Assembly: GCA_944323735.1 (NCBI GenBank)
Contig: CALUTO010000008.1
Location: forward strand, 20,215 to 84,214
DNA: 64,000 nucleotides
Source: Candidatus Gastranaerophilales bacterium
Lineage (GTDB): Bacteria; Cyanobacteriota; Vampirovibrionia; Gastranaerophilales; Gastranaerophilaceae
Reading direction: 5' to 3'
Part shown: piece by piece, positions 36,508 to 45,149 of the stretch
Layout: every line of letters begins with the position of its first letter
Position numbering within the stretch: the first letter of the stretch is position 1
Program-made: the position numbers and the translations under genes
The notes under the pieces: model-generated
Told to the model about the DNA's origin: nothing
Databases searched by the model: none
Seen by the model: only the letters and a program-made list of their open reading frames with translations

Positions 36508-36581
36508 ATAAATGTCCTCATTAATTTTATCCATGATTAGTTTAATGGTGATTTCAAAAAAGTAAACCCTATACTTATATG

Positions 36582-36613
36582 AAAAATCCGGACAAAATCG
36601 CTGTCCGGATTTA
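36582..36613 (-). terminator. Intrinsic terminator of the Cys-rich protein gene
   Basis: AATCCGGACA (36585-36594) pairs with TGTCCGGATT (36602-36611) around a 7-nt loop. On the minus strand it is followed by a T-run, 20 bp past the stop of the gene at 36633-37235. Confidence 0.85.
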
Positions 36614-36632
36614 TTATACTTAATAGAAAAAT

Positions 36633-37235
36633 TTATCTGCATCCGCACTCATCTTTGCACCTGTCCTCGCATTCGCACCGGTACTGAACATCAGGGACTT
36701 TCTTTTTGCATGTACAGTCATAATCTTTGTGCATCTTTTTAAAATCCTTAAGCTGACAATCTGTCAATATTGATTTAAAACAATCGCAATATTCTTTCTG
36801 TTTCTTTTTCAGCCTGTCTTTTGCGTCCTTCATCCTGTCTTTCTGACATCTGATTTCATCACGGCAGGCTTTTGCACATTTCAGTTTCTCATATTTGCAT
36901 TTTTCCTGTACATAACACTCTTTCAGCCTTTCAATTTCATCAAAATATTTGTTGTCCACGGCCTGAGCTTTTAATGTCTGGTTTTGATTCAGACACAACT
37001 TTTTGTATAACTCACAGCGCATAGCCAGATAATCACTCTTCGTCATACACGGAGTCGTGACCTGACACGGACAATCATTCTGCGACTGAAATGCATCCGG
37101 ACAGTCAGATTTTACTATTGGCGCAGCCGGACACGGTGTCGTACGCAAAACAGGACAGCTTATCGGAATTTCTACCGAATACACCGGCATTGAACAAAAG
37201 ATAACAGCAGTTAATGTGATTGCAAATTTTTTCAT
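36633..37235 (-). CDS. Cysteine-rich secreted protein, unknown
   Basis: 200 residues. A Sec signal peptide covers about residues 1-20 (FAITLTAVIFCSMPVYSVE). The mature part has 23 cysteines, in two groups: a Pro/Cys-rich region (ISCPVLRTTPCPAAP, DCPCQVTTPC) at 27-65 and a Lys/Cys-rich helical region to the C-terminus, which ends CECEDRCKDECGCR. The spacing matches no cysteine-knot or metallothionein family I recognise. It could be a disulfide-rich surface protein or a metal binder. GAGGAGA precedes the ATG and a TATAAT lies at 37277-37282. Confidence 0.7.
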   Translation of the reverse strand: MKKFAITLTAVIFCSMPVYSVEIPISCPVLRTTPCPAAPIVKSDCPDAFQSQNDCPCQVTTPCMTKSDYLAMRCELYKKLCLNQNQTLKAQAVDNKYFDEIERLKECYVQEKCKYEKLKCAKACRDEIRCQKDRMKDAKDRLKKKQKEYCDCFKSILTDCQLKDFKKMHKDYDCTCKKKVPDVQYRCECEDRCKDECGCR

Positions 37236-37362
37236 TTTTTCTCCTCGGGTCTGATGACTTATCTCTTACTGAAACAATTATAAAACCAGGTTATTATGAA
37301 TAAACTACACAATAAGACAGACAGTTGGAGAATATTTTTAAAACAAAGAAATACTTTTAAAC

Positions 37363-37394
37363 AAAAAGCCACCCCGTATCCGGAATGGCTTTTT
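37363..37394 (-). terminator. Intrinsic terminator of rplJ-rplL
   Basis: AAAAAGCCA (37363-37371) pairs with TGGCTTTTT (37386-37394). It lies 41 bp past the rplL stop. Its presence shows that rpoB does not follow on the same transcript. Confidence 0.85.
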
Positions 37395-37435
37395 GGATTT
37401 ATTTATTTTTAATTACAGCAATTAAAAGAGCGAAA

Positions 37436-37816
37436 CTACTTGATTTCTATAGTAGCACCAGCTTCTTCAAGCTGTTTTTTGATAGCTTCTGCATCTTCTT
37501 TTTTGATGTTTTCTTTAATCGGCTTCGGAGCTGCATCAACTAAATCTTTAGCTTCTTTCAAGCCGAGACCTGTGATAGCTCTAACTTCTTTAAGAACAGC
37601 AATTTTGTTAGCACCAGCAGAAGCAAGGATTACGCTAACTTCAGAAGCTTCTTCTGCACCGCCTTCAGCTGCTGCACCTGCAACAGGAGCTGCTGCTACA
37701 GCTACAGGAGCTGCTGCTGATACGCCGAATTTTTCTTCCATTGCTTTTACCAGTTCAGCTGCTTCTAACAAAGTCAATTTTTCAATTGATTCTAAGATTG
37801 ATTCTACGTTACTCAT
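37436..37816 (-). CDS. rplL: Ribosomal protein bL12 (L7/L12)
   Basis: 126 residues. The N-terminal dimerisation helix ([25 protein letters not shown] pattern) is followed by an Ala-rich hinge of about 20 residues. The C-terminal domain has the conserved [20 protein letters not shown] and [18 protein letters not shown]. It forms the stalk that recruits translation factors such as the EF-G encoded at 56.7 kb. It lies 63 bp behind rplJ on the same transcript. Confidence 0.97.
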   Translation of the reverse strand: MSNVESILESIEKLTLLEAAELVKAMEEKFGVSAAAPVAVAAAPVAGAAAEGGAEEASEVSVILASAGANKIAVLKEVRAITGLGLKEAKDLVDAAPKPIKENIKKEDAEAIKKQLEEAGATIEIK

Positions 37817-37879
37817 TGATTTTTCTCCTTTTTATTTTAAATATACCTTTTTGTTGTTTTAACGGCTATGCCGCAAGAC

Positions 37880-38398
37880 TTAAGCTTTTTGTTTTGCAAC
37901 AGCATCGAGTGCTCTGACAAGACTGCTCATTACGGCATTTACAGCACCTGCGATGCCTGTAGCCGGTGAATTTATGCAGCCAAGCATTTTTGCATAAAGT
38001 TCTTCTTTCGAAGGTGTTTTAGCAAGCTCTTTAACCTGATCGGCATTTAACAATTGTCCGTCAAGAGCAGCTGCTATAACTTCACATTTTTTTGTATCCT
38101 TAATGAATTTGTCCAGAACTTTTGCAGCTGATACTTCGTCATCAAAACCGAAGGCAATAGCTGTAGATTCTTTCATTACGTCAGAAAGAACTTCAAATTC
38201 TGTACCCTTCATTGCGAGTTTTGCTAATGTATTTTTTGTAACAGTATAGTCTGCGCCTTCTTTTTGAAGAAGTCTTCTGAGTTTTGTAATTTCCTCAACA
38301 CTCAGACCTTTATAGTTTGTTACAATTGCTACTTTAGCCTTTTCAAGATTTTCTTTTATGTGGTTTATTTTTTCCTGTTTAAAGGCTTTTGTTGCCAT
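37880..38398 (-). CDS. rplJ: Ribosomal protein uL10
   Basis: 172 residues, the base of the ribosomal stalk that holds L12 dimers. VTNYKGLSVEEITKLRRLLQK near 28 and YTVTKNTLAKLA near 53 are the conserved RNA-binding block. A helical C-terminus binds L12. The ATG follows GGAGC (AAGGAG). It is preceded by a leader matching the L10 autoregulatory RNA, so excess L10-L12 should repress both genes. Confidence 0.97.
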   Translation of the reverse strand: MATKAFKQEKINHIKENLEKAKVAIVTNYKGLSVEEITKLRRLLQKEGADYTVTKNTLAKLAMKGTEFEVLSDVMKESTAIAFGFDDEVSAAKVLDKFIKDTKKCEVIAAALDGQLLNADQVKELAKTPSKEELYAKMLGCINSPATGIAGAVNAVMSSLVRALDAVAKQKA

Positions 38399-38574
38399 GA
38401 TGTGCTCCTTTATTTTATTTTGTATCGACCTTTATTTAAGCTTGTACCGATAATGTGTCTTTCATAATGTTTTCAACATTTCCGGTTTTTTACACAAAAA
38501 AATTTTGCGTCACCGCAAAATCATCAGTTACATTATCTATTAATGTAATACGCTGCAATCTGTACAGCTGCTGT

Positions 38575-38748
38575 TGATCCTCGACAGGCTTTTATTTTTA
38601 AGGGGAAACTGTTTTTTGCTTTTCCGGGCTGTGAACTTGCTAAACATAATGTTTAACGTATTCAATTTGTCGACCGGTATACTTGTCAAACAATCTTGAC
38701 TTATTTGACCTTTGTCAGTCCCCCGCCTGTTGTCTGCGGTTCATGTAA
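38575..38748 (-). promoter_or_regulatory. L10 leader, autoregulatory RNA of rplJ
   Basis: Read on the minus strand, GCAGACAACAGGCGGGG (near 38723-38739) and AAAGCCTGTCGAGGATC (near 38577-38593) match the conserved kinked-stem strands of the ribosomal L10 leader family. ACAGGC and GCCTGT pair to close the structure. The L10-L12 complex binds such leaders and blocks expression. It lies about 175 nt before the rplJ ATG. The whole gap of 430 bp before rplJ holds this leader and a promoter, but no open frame. Confidence 0.75.
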
Positions 38749-38751
38749 TAA

Positions 38752-38778
38752 TTTATATGAAACAAGCCTAAAAATCAA
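38752..38778 (-). promoter_or_regulatory. Possible promoter of rplJ-rplL
   Basis: Minus-strand TTGATT (38773-38778) and TATAAA (38752-38757) with a 15-bp gap, or TAAATT with 17 bp. It lies just before the start of the L10 leader, which supports the assignment, although spacing is not ideal. Confidence 0.4.
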
Positions 38779-38827
38779 CCATGAATGTAATATTTTTTAA
38801 TATTTTTGTAGTTTTTAAACCTGCATA

Positions 38828-40879
38828 TTAATGCGTGTGCTGTGCTGTGGATTTCATGTTTGAAATTTTTTGTTTCAGTTTATTTAATACCTCTTTCATT
38901 TTGATAGCTTTTAAACTGGACTTATTTGCATCATATACATTCTTTCCAACGACACCAAACATTGCCCCCACACCGGTAAAAAAGAGCATTATAAAAGGAG
39001 GAACTTTGATACCTTTGTCAGAATCAGACTCATCAGCACCATTTTCTTTTCCTTCTGCCAGTTCACGTATTTTTTCCTGATGGATTTCATCTATAGTTTT
39101 CTGGTTCTGTTCTTTGTCGATACCTTCACTGCCGGTTTTAGACCTGTCTTTTTTTACAAAGACATCAGAAGCATCTTTTTCTTCACTAATATCTTCTGTA
39201 TCTTCTTCCAAATCTGAAGGAAACTCTTCATTGTCAAGAATTTCGGCAAGATCTCCGTTCATAGCATAATAGTCACCGATTTCTTTAGCTGTTTCATAAA
39301 TATCTTTTCTGTTTCTATCCCTTTCAACTCTTTCTTCTTTATTATTATAATAATAAAGTTCTTGTTCTGAAGTGCCTTCTATCTGAGCAATTGCTTCCTC
39401 ATACTCTTCTTCAATCAGTTTTGCAAAATCCGGCAAAGTTTCATCATCAGATAAAACCACATCAAACAGAGACAATACTCTGCCGGGCTGCAGCACGGAG
39501 CTGTATACAGTCTGCCCATCCTGCGGTTGAAGCAATAAATATGAAAAGACTCCGGATTTGTCTGTTTTTGCAAGTACATTCATCCAGGGAGAATCCTCGT
39601 CTTTTGATTTATACACACCGGCAATATAAGCATTATGACGGTCATATGCATCCATATTCAAAAATGCCTTATATTTGTCTGTCTCAGCAGTAAGCATCAT
39701 ATGGTTAATAGATTGATTAATAATATTTACCTCTTCCGGTTTTACCATACCAAACATTAATTTTTGAAGATTATTGTAATTTTCCATCATATAAGCTGCA
39801 GACATTTCATTGAGCTCGGTATCTACAGAATTAGGAAGGTAGTTATTCACATTAAATGTTTGGTCTTGCTCAGTCTGAGAGTTTTTGATACTTGAAGACT
39901 GTATATCCGAACTGCCGGAAGTCGCAGCGGGGTTTATTTCTGTTTCAGTATCCGGCTCAAGCAGCACAGCAAAAGGATCTCCTGCCTCCTCCAGCTCTTT
40001 CTTTTTTTGAGCATAATATTCTTCAATAGCAGGGTATTTTACAGTAACATCTTCTGTTAGAGATTTATATTTTAAATTGTTATTGCCCGAATAATCATCT
40101 TCGTCAATCTCAACCTTAAGAGCAGCCTCTTTTTCTTTTAAAATATTAAGTCTTGCATCAACAAGATAAGGCATATAATAATAGGCTACATCGATTGCAT
40201 CCGTAAAATAATATCCGACAGGGGGAATAGCCGAATATGTCGGTTTATAATAGTGCGCTCTGAGTTTCGGACGTTTTGCAAGAGCTTCCGGAGAGTAAGG
40301 ATCAGGTTTACCGTCTCTTAATGCGTCCCGTGACTCATACTGTCTGAGCACATACAGCTTTTCAAAGTACGCAACCGCACGTTGTATCATACTCATCTGG
40401 GTCATATCAAGATTGTTATCACGTCTGAACTTTTCCCAGTTAACTCTTTTGTCCATATATCTGTCAAAAAGGCTGTTTATATCAATGAGTTTCGGAGTTC
40501 TTTCATATCCATACACATAAAAATACAGTTCATTTAAATTCAACTGCAAATATTTAGACAGACCGTCATACTGCGGGTCATATCTTCTGTCGCTTTTAGG
40601 CAAAATTGGTACCTGCGGATCCGGAGAAGCCATATTCATCGTCAGTTCGGTTGCAGCAGGAGAAGACGCTGACGCAGAATGCAAAGAGGCAGAAGCAGCA
40701 GCAGGCTGCATTCCGGCTAATGCCATCATAACAGGCAGCATTTTTGCTACCGAAACTTTTTTTGAATAAGAACCGGTATTCTCTTGCTTTTCTTCATTGT
40801 TATCTTTTTTTATTTCATTATTTATACCGTGACTACTATGGCTGGTTGTTTTATATCCTTTTATTTCAGCTATTTTCAT
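38828..40879 (-). CDS. Large acidic protein with C-terminal membrane helix, unknown
   Basis: 684 residues from an ATG with an AAAGGA ribosome site. An upstream in-frame ATG at 40903 lacks one. An N-terminal polar stretch is followed by a hydrophobic Met/Ala-rich segment (about 42-70, MLPVMMALAGMQPAAASAS). A long Tyr-, Asp- and Glu-rich body follows, with charged low-complexity stretches near 545-620. A membrane helix, PPFIMLFFTGVGAMFGVVG, lies near 635, then a basic tail. The layout suggests a membrane protein with a large domain on one side. No family was recognised. Confidence 0.6.
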   Translation of the reverse strand: MKIAEIKGYKTTSHSSHGINNEIKKDNNEEKQENTGSYSKKVSVAKMLPVMMALAGMQPAAASASLHSASASSPAATELTMNMASPDPQVPILPKSDRRYDPQYDGLSKYLQLNLNELYFYVYGYERTPKLIDINSLFDRYMDKRVNWEKFRRDNNLDMTQMSMIQRAVAYFEKLYVLRQYESRDALRDGKPDPYSPEALAKRPKLRAHYYKPTYSAIPPVGYYFTDAIDVAYYYMPYLVDARLNILKEKEAALKVEIDEDDYSGNNNLKYKSLTEDVTVKYPAIEEYYAQKKKELEEAGDPFAVLLEPDTETEINPAATSGSSDIQSSSIKNSQTEQDQTFNVNNYLPNSVDTELNEMSAAYMMENYNNLQKLMFGMVKPEEVNIINQSINHMMLTAETDKYKAFLNMDAYDRHNAYIAGVYKSKDEDSPWMNVLAKTDKSGVFSYLLLQPQDGQTVYSSVLQPGRVLSLFDVVLSDDETLPDFAKLIEEEYEEAIAQIEGTSEQELYYYNNKEERVERDRNRKDIYETAKEIGDYYAMNGDLAEILDNEEFPSDLEEDTEDISEEKDASDVFVKKDRSKTGSEGIDKEQNQKTIDEIHQEKIRELAEGKENGADESDSDKGIKVPPFIMLFFTGVGAMFGVVGKNVYDANKSSLKAIKMKEVLNKLKQKISNMKSTAQHTH

Positions 40880-41172
40880 ATTAATCCTTTCACACATCCA
40901 CATTTACACATTATTTTTACAAAAAATCCCCTGCTTCTTATTTGCAGAGTTAATATTCATACTCAAACTTTTATGGGGACAAAATATAAGAAGAAAGCCC
41001 TTGTGACATTCTTCAATTGTAACTGCACTGAGACAGGCTTATTTAATAGTGAGAATTCGGTCGAAATTGACATATTCTTTCCTGTTAAACATGTCTATTA
41101 TAAAACCACAAAGGGATTTATTTGCTACAATCATAAAATTTTTTACATTTCTTAACAGTGCAAACTGGCACA

Positions 41173-41673
41173 CTATTTTAAAATATAGCCCGTTGACTGA
41201 ATTCTGCCGTTTTTGTATTTTAAAATATAATAATTTTCTTTTGTGTCAACGATTGACGCTTCCATATCAGCCTGCTCCTCAAGATAAGATGTATCGAGCG
41301 GTTTTTTTCTTGGTCTTTTTTTGTATTTTTTTTCTAATTTTTCTTTTTTCTTAAGTTTTTCTCTTTCTTCTTCCTCGTTCACGGCTTCTTCTACCAGATG
41401 AGCAACCGGAACAGAAGCTTTTATTTTGTTAGATTGAACAAGATGCATCATCTTTCTGTCAGGTGCAAGAACAACCAGATAAAATCCCGGAGGCAGCGAA
41501 TTGTGCTCAAAATCATAGAGCTGATAGGGAATATTTATCAGAGGAAATTTCGATGACGGGTAGCCGTAATAGACCTCTGGATTTTCAAATTCAAGAAGTC
41601 CCGATTTTTCCGTACGGTATGGCAAAATATCATCAGGATTGTTCAATGCAAGATAACAGCAGTCAAAAAACAT
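41173..41673 (-). CDS. Unknown small protein with Lys/Glu-rich segment
   Basis: 166 residues. The first 90 have a beta-rich look (YYGYPSSKFPLINIPYQLYDF, LPPGFYLVVLAPDRKMMHLV). A highly charged helix of about 40 residues follows (VNEEEEREKLKKKEKLEKKY). The last 25 residues are again strand-like. There is no signal peptide and no recognised domain. It lies between the secY terminator and the large unknown membrane protein gene, both on the same strand. Confidence 0.55.
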   Translation of the reverse strand: MFFDCCYLALNNPDDILPYRTEKSGLLEFENPEVYYGYPSSKFPLINIPYQLYDFEHNSLPPGFYLVVLAPDRKMMHLVQSNKIKASVPVAHLVEEAVNEEEEREKLKKKEKLEKKYKKRPRKKPLDTSYLEEQADMEASIVDTKENYYILKYKNGRIQSTGYILK

Positions 41674-41748
41674 TTTTACCCCCGTGTTTTGTACTAACTC
41701 TCTTTTTTGATTTTATAACATATTTTTTGAGCAATGCAAAGACAAAAC

Positions 41749-41780
41749 AAAAGAGCTCTGTACAATACAGAGCTCTTTTA
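41749..41780 (-). terminator. Strong intrinsic terminator of the rpsE-secY operon
   Basis: AAAAGAGCTCTGTA (41749-41762), a three-base loop and its full complement (41766-41779). The 14-bp perfect stem lies 16 bp past the secY stop and separates this operon from the next minus-strand gene. Confidence 0.88.
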
Positions 41781-41795
41781 TTATTTTTTCCGGCA

Positions 41796-43139
41796 TTATT
41801 CTTTCAAAAAGCTTTCATAGTTTTTGGCGAGGAGCTGTGTCTTTATCTGGTTGATAAAGTCAAGTGCAACACCGACCATGATTATTAATGACGTAGCACC
41901 AATACCCTGTAATGTGGTTATTCTTGTAATATAACTTGCAAATGAAGGTATCAGAGCAATTATACCGAGACATAAAGCACCGAGAAGTGTGATTCTGCTC
42001 AATATTTTATCAAGAGCATCTGCTGTAGGTTTGCCCGGCTTAATTCCAGGAATAGATGAACCGTATTTTTTAAGATTGTTAGCAATTTCCTTCGGCTGCA
42101 TATTCGGCATAATCGAAGCATAGAAGAAAGTCAGGAAAACAATCAATAAGAAATACAGTACGTAATGCATTGCGCCTGACGGGCTTAAAAATGTAGTCAA
42201 ACTCGTGATTACATTTTTTATCACACCTTCAGGAAGATTTGCCTGCCCGACAAGACTCAAAATAGTCGTGGGGAAAAGCAAAATTGCAATCGCAAAGATG
42301 ATAGGCATAACACCGCCGGGATTCATCTTAAACGGAATATAAGTATTTACTCCGCCGTAGATTTTATTGCCGACCTGTCGTCTGGGATTTACTATAAGTA
42401 CTTTTCTTATTGCCTCCTGCATAATTACAATCAAAATCATTGTTGCAAAGAATATAGCAAGAAGGACAAGCAAACCAAGCTGCAATGAAGAATCATTCAT
42501 AACAAGCGTACCGGTCTGCTCGCAATAAAAAGGTATACGGGATAAAATACCCACGAAAATCAACAATGAACCGCCGTTTCCTATGCCTCTCTCAGTAATA
42601 AGTTCAGCAAGCCACATTACAAACATGGCACCGGCAGTCAGTATTGAAACCGAACCGACAAAGAACATGAACGGATTGATACCGGGAACAATTGCGGCAG
42701 GAGCCTGATGAAGAAGATAAAGCATAAAAATGCTTGCCTGAAATATCGAAATAAATACGGTAAACACCCTTGTATACTGCGATATTTTTCTTCTTCCGGC
42801 TTCGCCTTCTTCTTTCTGCAGCTGCTCAAGATGAGGAATAACAACTGTCAAAAGCTGCATTATAATAGAAGATGTAATGTACGGACCTATACCAAGAGCA
42901 AGTATCGAAATATTAGCAAGCGCACCGCCTGAAAACAAATCAATAAACCCTATGATATTGTTACTCTGTGCCAGTTTGGCAAACATTTCATTGTTTATGC
43001 CGTAGAGAGGGAGATGCACCCCCAGCCTGAATACGGCAATCATTAAAAATGTAAATATTAACTTTGATTTCAAGCCTGAAGCCTGAAACATTGACACCAC
43101 ATCGTCCATTGACGGCGGTTTCATTCTTGCATTTTGCAT
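41796..43139 (-). CDS. secY: Protein translocase subunit SecY
   Basis: 447 residues with ten membrane helices, the channel of the Sec translocon in the inner membrane. Landmarks are FRLGVHLPLYGIN in helix 1, the plug-region FSGGALANISILALGIGPYITSSI near 70 and the cytoplasmic loop VNPRRQVGNKIYGGVNTYIPFKMNPGG-type block near 255, split here for length. The gene overlaps rplO by one base. Usually adk, map or infA follow secY. Here a terminator follows at once. Confidence 0.97.
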   Translation of the reverse strand: MQNARMKPPSMDDVVSMFQASGLKSKLIFTFLMIAVFRLGVHLPLYGINNEMFAKLAQSNNIIGFIDLFSGGALANISILALGIGPYITSSIIMQLLTVVIPHLEQLQKEEGEAGRRKISQYTRVFTVFISIFQASIFMLYLLHQAPAAIVPGINPFMFFVGSVSILTAGAMFVMWLAELITERGIGNGGSLLIFVGILSRIPFYCEQTGTLVMNDSSLQLGLLVLLAIFFATMILIVIMQEAIRKVLIVNPRRQVGNKIYGGVNTYIPFKMNPGGVMPIIFAIAILLFPTTILSLVGQANLPEGVIKNVITSLTTFLSPSGAMHYVLYFLLIVFLTFFYASIMPNMQPKEIANNLKKYGSSIPGIKPGKPTADALDKILSRITLLGALCLGIIALIPSFASYITRITTLQGIGATSLIIMVGVALDFINQIKTQLLAKNYESFLKE

Positions 43140-43591
43140 TATACTAACTCAGCCTTTCCGCCTGCATTTTGTATTTTTTCAGAAGCTGAAGCTGTGAAGT
43201 AGTTAGCCTTAACAGTAACAGCCTTTGAAATTTCTCCGTTACCTAATACTCTGAGACCTTCTGATGAAGGATGAGCTTTACCGTTTTCTATCAAATAATT
43301 CAAATCAATTTCAGAAGCATCAATTTTTTCAATATCTTTAACATTGATTTCTGCATAATTGATTGCGTTGAAGTTTTTAAAGCCTTTCAATTTAGGCATC
43401 TGTCTGTAAGATGGCATCTGACCGCCTTCAAAACCTCTTTTAGCACTGCTTCCTGAGCGTTGTCCTTCACCGTTGTGACCACGGCAGCTTGTTTTTCCGT
43501 GTCCTGAAGCTCTGCCTCTGCCGACTCTTTTTGATTTTCTGGTAGCACCTTCGGCAGGTCTTAAATCTTCTAATGTAATTTTATCTGACAT
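43139..43591 (-). CDS. rplO: Ribosomal protein uL15
   Basis: 150 residues. The Gly-rich basic N-terminus GRGRASGHGKTSCRGHNGEG and the GGQMPSYRQMPKLKGF block near 57 are typical of L15. The C-terminal KAVTVKANYFTASASEKIQNAGG also matches. It assembles late into the large subunit. It lies 21 bp behind rpmD and is translationally coupled to secY by a TAATG overlap. Confidence 0.96.
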   Translation of the reverse strand: MSDKITLEDLRPAEGATRKSKRVGRGRASGHGKTSCRGHNGEGQRSGSSAKRGFEGGQMPSYRQMPKLKGFKNFNAINYAEINVKDIEKIDASEIDLNYLIENGKAHPSSEGLRVLGNGEISKAVTVKANYFTASASEKIQNAGGKAELV

Positions 43592-43612
43592 TTTTATTTA
43601 TACCTTTCTTTA

Positions 43613-43804
43613 CTACTCAATGACTTCCAACAGATGGGGAACTTTGTTTACCATACCCATAATTGTCGGACTGTTGAAGTGTTCAACCACCTGATTAGTC
43701 TTTTTTAAACCGAGTGCATGAACGACTTTTATTTGTTTTTCAGTAGAACCAATAAGACTTTTTGCAAGTTTTATTGATATTTTTTTGTATTTATCGTTAG
43801 CCAT
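43613..43804 (-). CDS. rpmD: Ribosomal protein uL30
   Basis: 63 residues, normal for bacterial L30. The pattern ISIKLAKSLIGSTEKQIKVV followed by HALGLKKTNQVVEH matches the family. It is the short middle gene between rpsE and rplO, in the usual spc-operon order. A GGAAGAAA ribosome site precedes the ATG. Confidence 0.95.
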   Translation of the reverse strand: MANDKYKKISIKLAKSLIGSTEKQIKVVHALGLKKTNQVVEHFNSPTIMGMVNKVPHLLEVIE

Positions 43805-43826
43805 ATTTTTCTTCCTTTATTCAGAT

Positions 43827-44492
43827 TTAGTTTAACATTTCGCTTAAAGTAAGTCCTCTGTTTTTAGCAACATCGGAGAAAGTTCTCAGATTTTTCAATG
43901 CATCTATTGTAGCATTTGCAGCATTAAGCGGAGATTTTGAACCGAGTGATTTGCTCAAAATGTTCTCAATACCTGCAAGTTCCAATACTGCACGAACAGC
44001 ACCGCCGGCTATAACACCTGTACCTTGAGAAGCCGGTTTAAGCATAACGCTGCCTGCACCTGAATTTCCAACAATCGGATGAGGAATGGTTGTTTTGAAA
44101 ATAGGTACTGTAACAAGGTTTTTTCTGCCTTCTGCAATAGCTTTCTGGATAGCAACAATAACTTCAGAAGCCTTTGCACAGCCTACACCGACCTGTCCTT
44201 TTGCGTTTCCTACAATAACAATAGCTCTGAAGCTCAATTTTTTACCGCCCTTAACAACCTTTGTTACACGTCTGATTTGAACAACACGTTCCTTCCATTC
44301 AGACTGGGGAGCGTCAACTGTTTCTACTTTTCTTTTTTTGCCTTTACCTTCTCTTTTCGGCTTTCTTGCCGGTTTTTCTTCCACAACAGCTTCTGCAGCA
44401 GCATTTTCTGTAATTTCAACATTTTCTGCTGTTTCCTGAGTAGATGCTTCTACTGCCTCAACTGTTTCTTGAATTTCTTTTGATTCTTCCAC
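43827..44492 (-). CDS. rpsE: Ribosomal protein uS5 with acidic N-terminal extension
   Basis: 221 residues, about 55 longer than E. coli S5. The extra N-terminus is an acidic Glu/Ala/Thr-rich stretch followed by a basic Lys/Arg patch. The S5 double-stranded-RNA-binding domain starts at [19 protein letters not shown] and continues with [17 protein letters not shown]. The C-terminal domain contains [19 protein letters not shown]. The start is GTG after an AAAGG site. It begins the operon, whereas rplR normally precedes it. Confidence 0.96.
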   Translation of the reverse strand: MEESKEIQETVEAVEASTQETAENVEITENAAAEAVVEEKPARKPKREGKGKKRKVETVDAPQSEWKERVVQIRRVTKVVKGGKKLSFRAIVIVGNAKGQVGVGCAKASEVIVAIQKAIAEGRKNLVTVPIFKTTIPHPIVGNSGAGSVMLKPASQGTGVIAGGAVRAVLELAGIENILSKSLGSKSPLNAANATIDALKNLRTFSDVAKNRGLTLSEMLN

Positions 44493-44792
44493 TGTTATTA
44501 CCTTTCTTTAGTGTTTTAATCTACTTTTTTATATTTGGACAACAAATAGCATAAACAAAGAAGCTACGTTCATAGCCGAAATGATATTTAGTTGTCGGGT
44601 AACTTTTCTGACTCTTTAATCATACATGATAATTGTTTTCTTGCAATACATTAAAAAATTTAAAAACAAATTGTAACAAAAACTTTACAAATTAAACACT
44701 AAAAAGCAATTTTTTAATTTGTAAATACTTTATATATATACGAGAGATAAATAAAATATCTTAATTAAAAATAAAAAGCTTTATAATTTCAC

Positions 44793-44888
44793 ACAACATA
44801 CATACTAACACTAACCTACCACACACTAACCTACACATGAGGAATCAAAAAAGATTCACGGGACTTAATTACTAAGTCCCTTTTTTTT
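44793..44888 (+). ncRNA. Candidate small RNA with strong terminator
   Basis: A TATAAT at 44782-44787 (with a poor -35) and an intrinsic terminator GGGACTTA/TAAGTCCC (44860-44880) followed by eight Ts bound about 96 nt on the plus strand, where no gene exists. The 5' half is nearly free of G and carries the near-repeat ACTAACCTAC twice (44820s-44834). A second hairpin, GAATC-A6-GATTC, spans 44842-44857. A 12-codon frame begins at ATG 44838 and ends in the terminator stem. It could be a peptide, but the small RNA reading is favoured. The rest of the 44493-45149 gap holds the rpsE promoter side and no gene. Confidence 0.45.
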
Positions 44889-45149
44889 GTAAGTTTAAAC
44901 CTGCTTATGTCCGGAAAGAAGCTGCAATCAAAATTGAAGCAAATTTTAAAAATCATTTATAGGCGAATGTTAATATTCCGGTGAAAGTTAAACTTTTCAG
45001 ATATTTTAATGCGACCACCCTTACAAAAAAATCATTTGCAATACTGACGGCTGCTCAATTTCATACCGGTATTTTAAACACAATATTTCCTCTGTACAAT
45101 GATTACCGCCCTGCATGCTCCGGCAAGAGCCGCACTGAAGCTCTGTATC

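Noticed and set aside
44940..45149. Possible fliJ remnant on the minus strand after fliI, with GAGG and a TTG start
   Set aside because: The frame closes after 20 codons and the translated peptide does not look like FliJ. A frameshift would have to be assumed.
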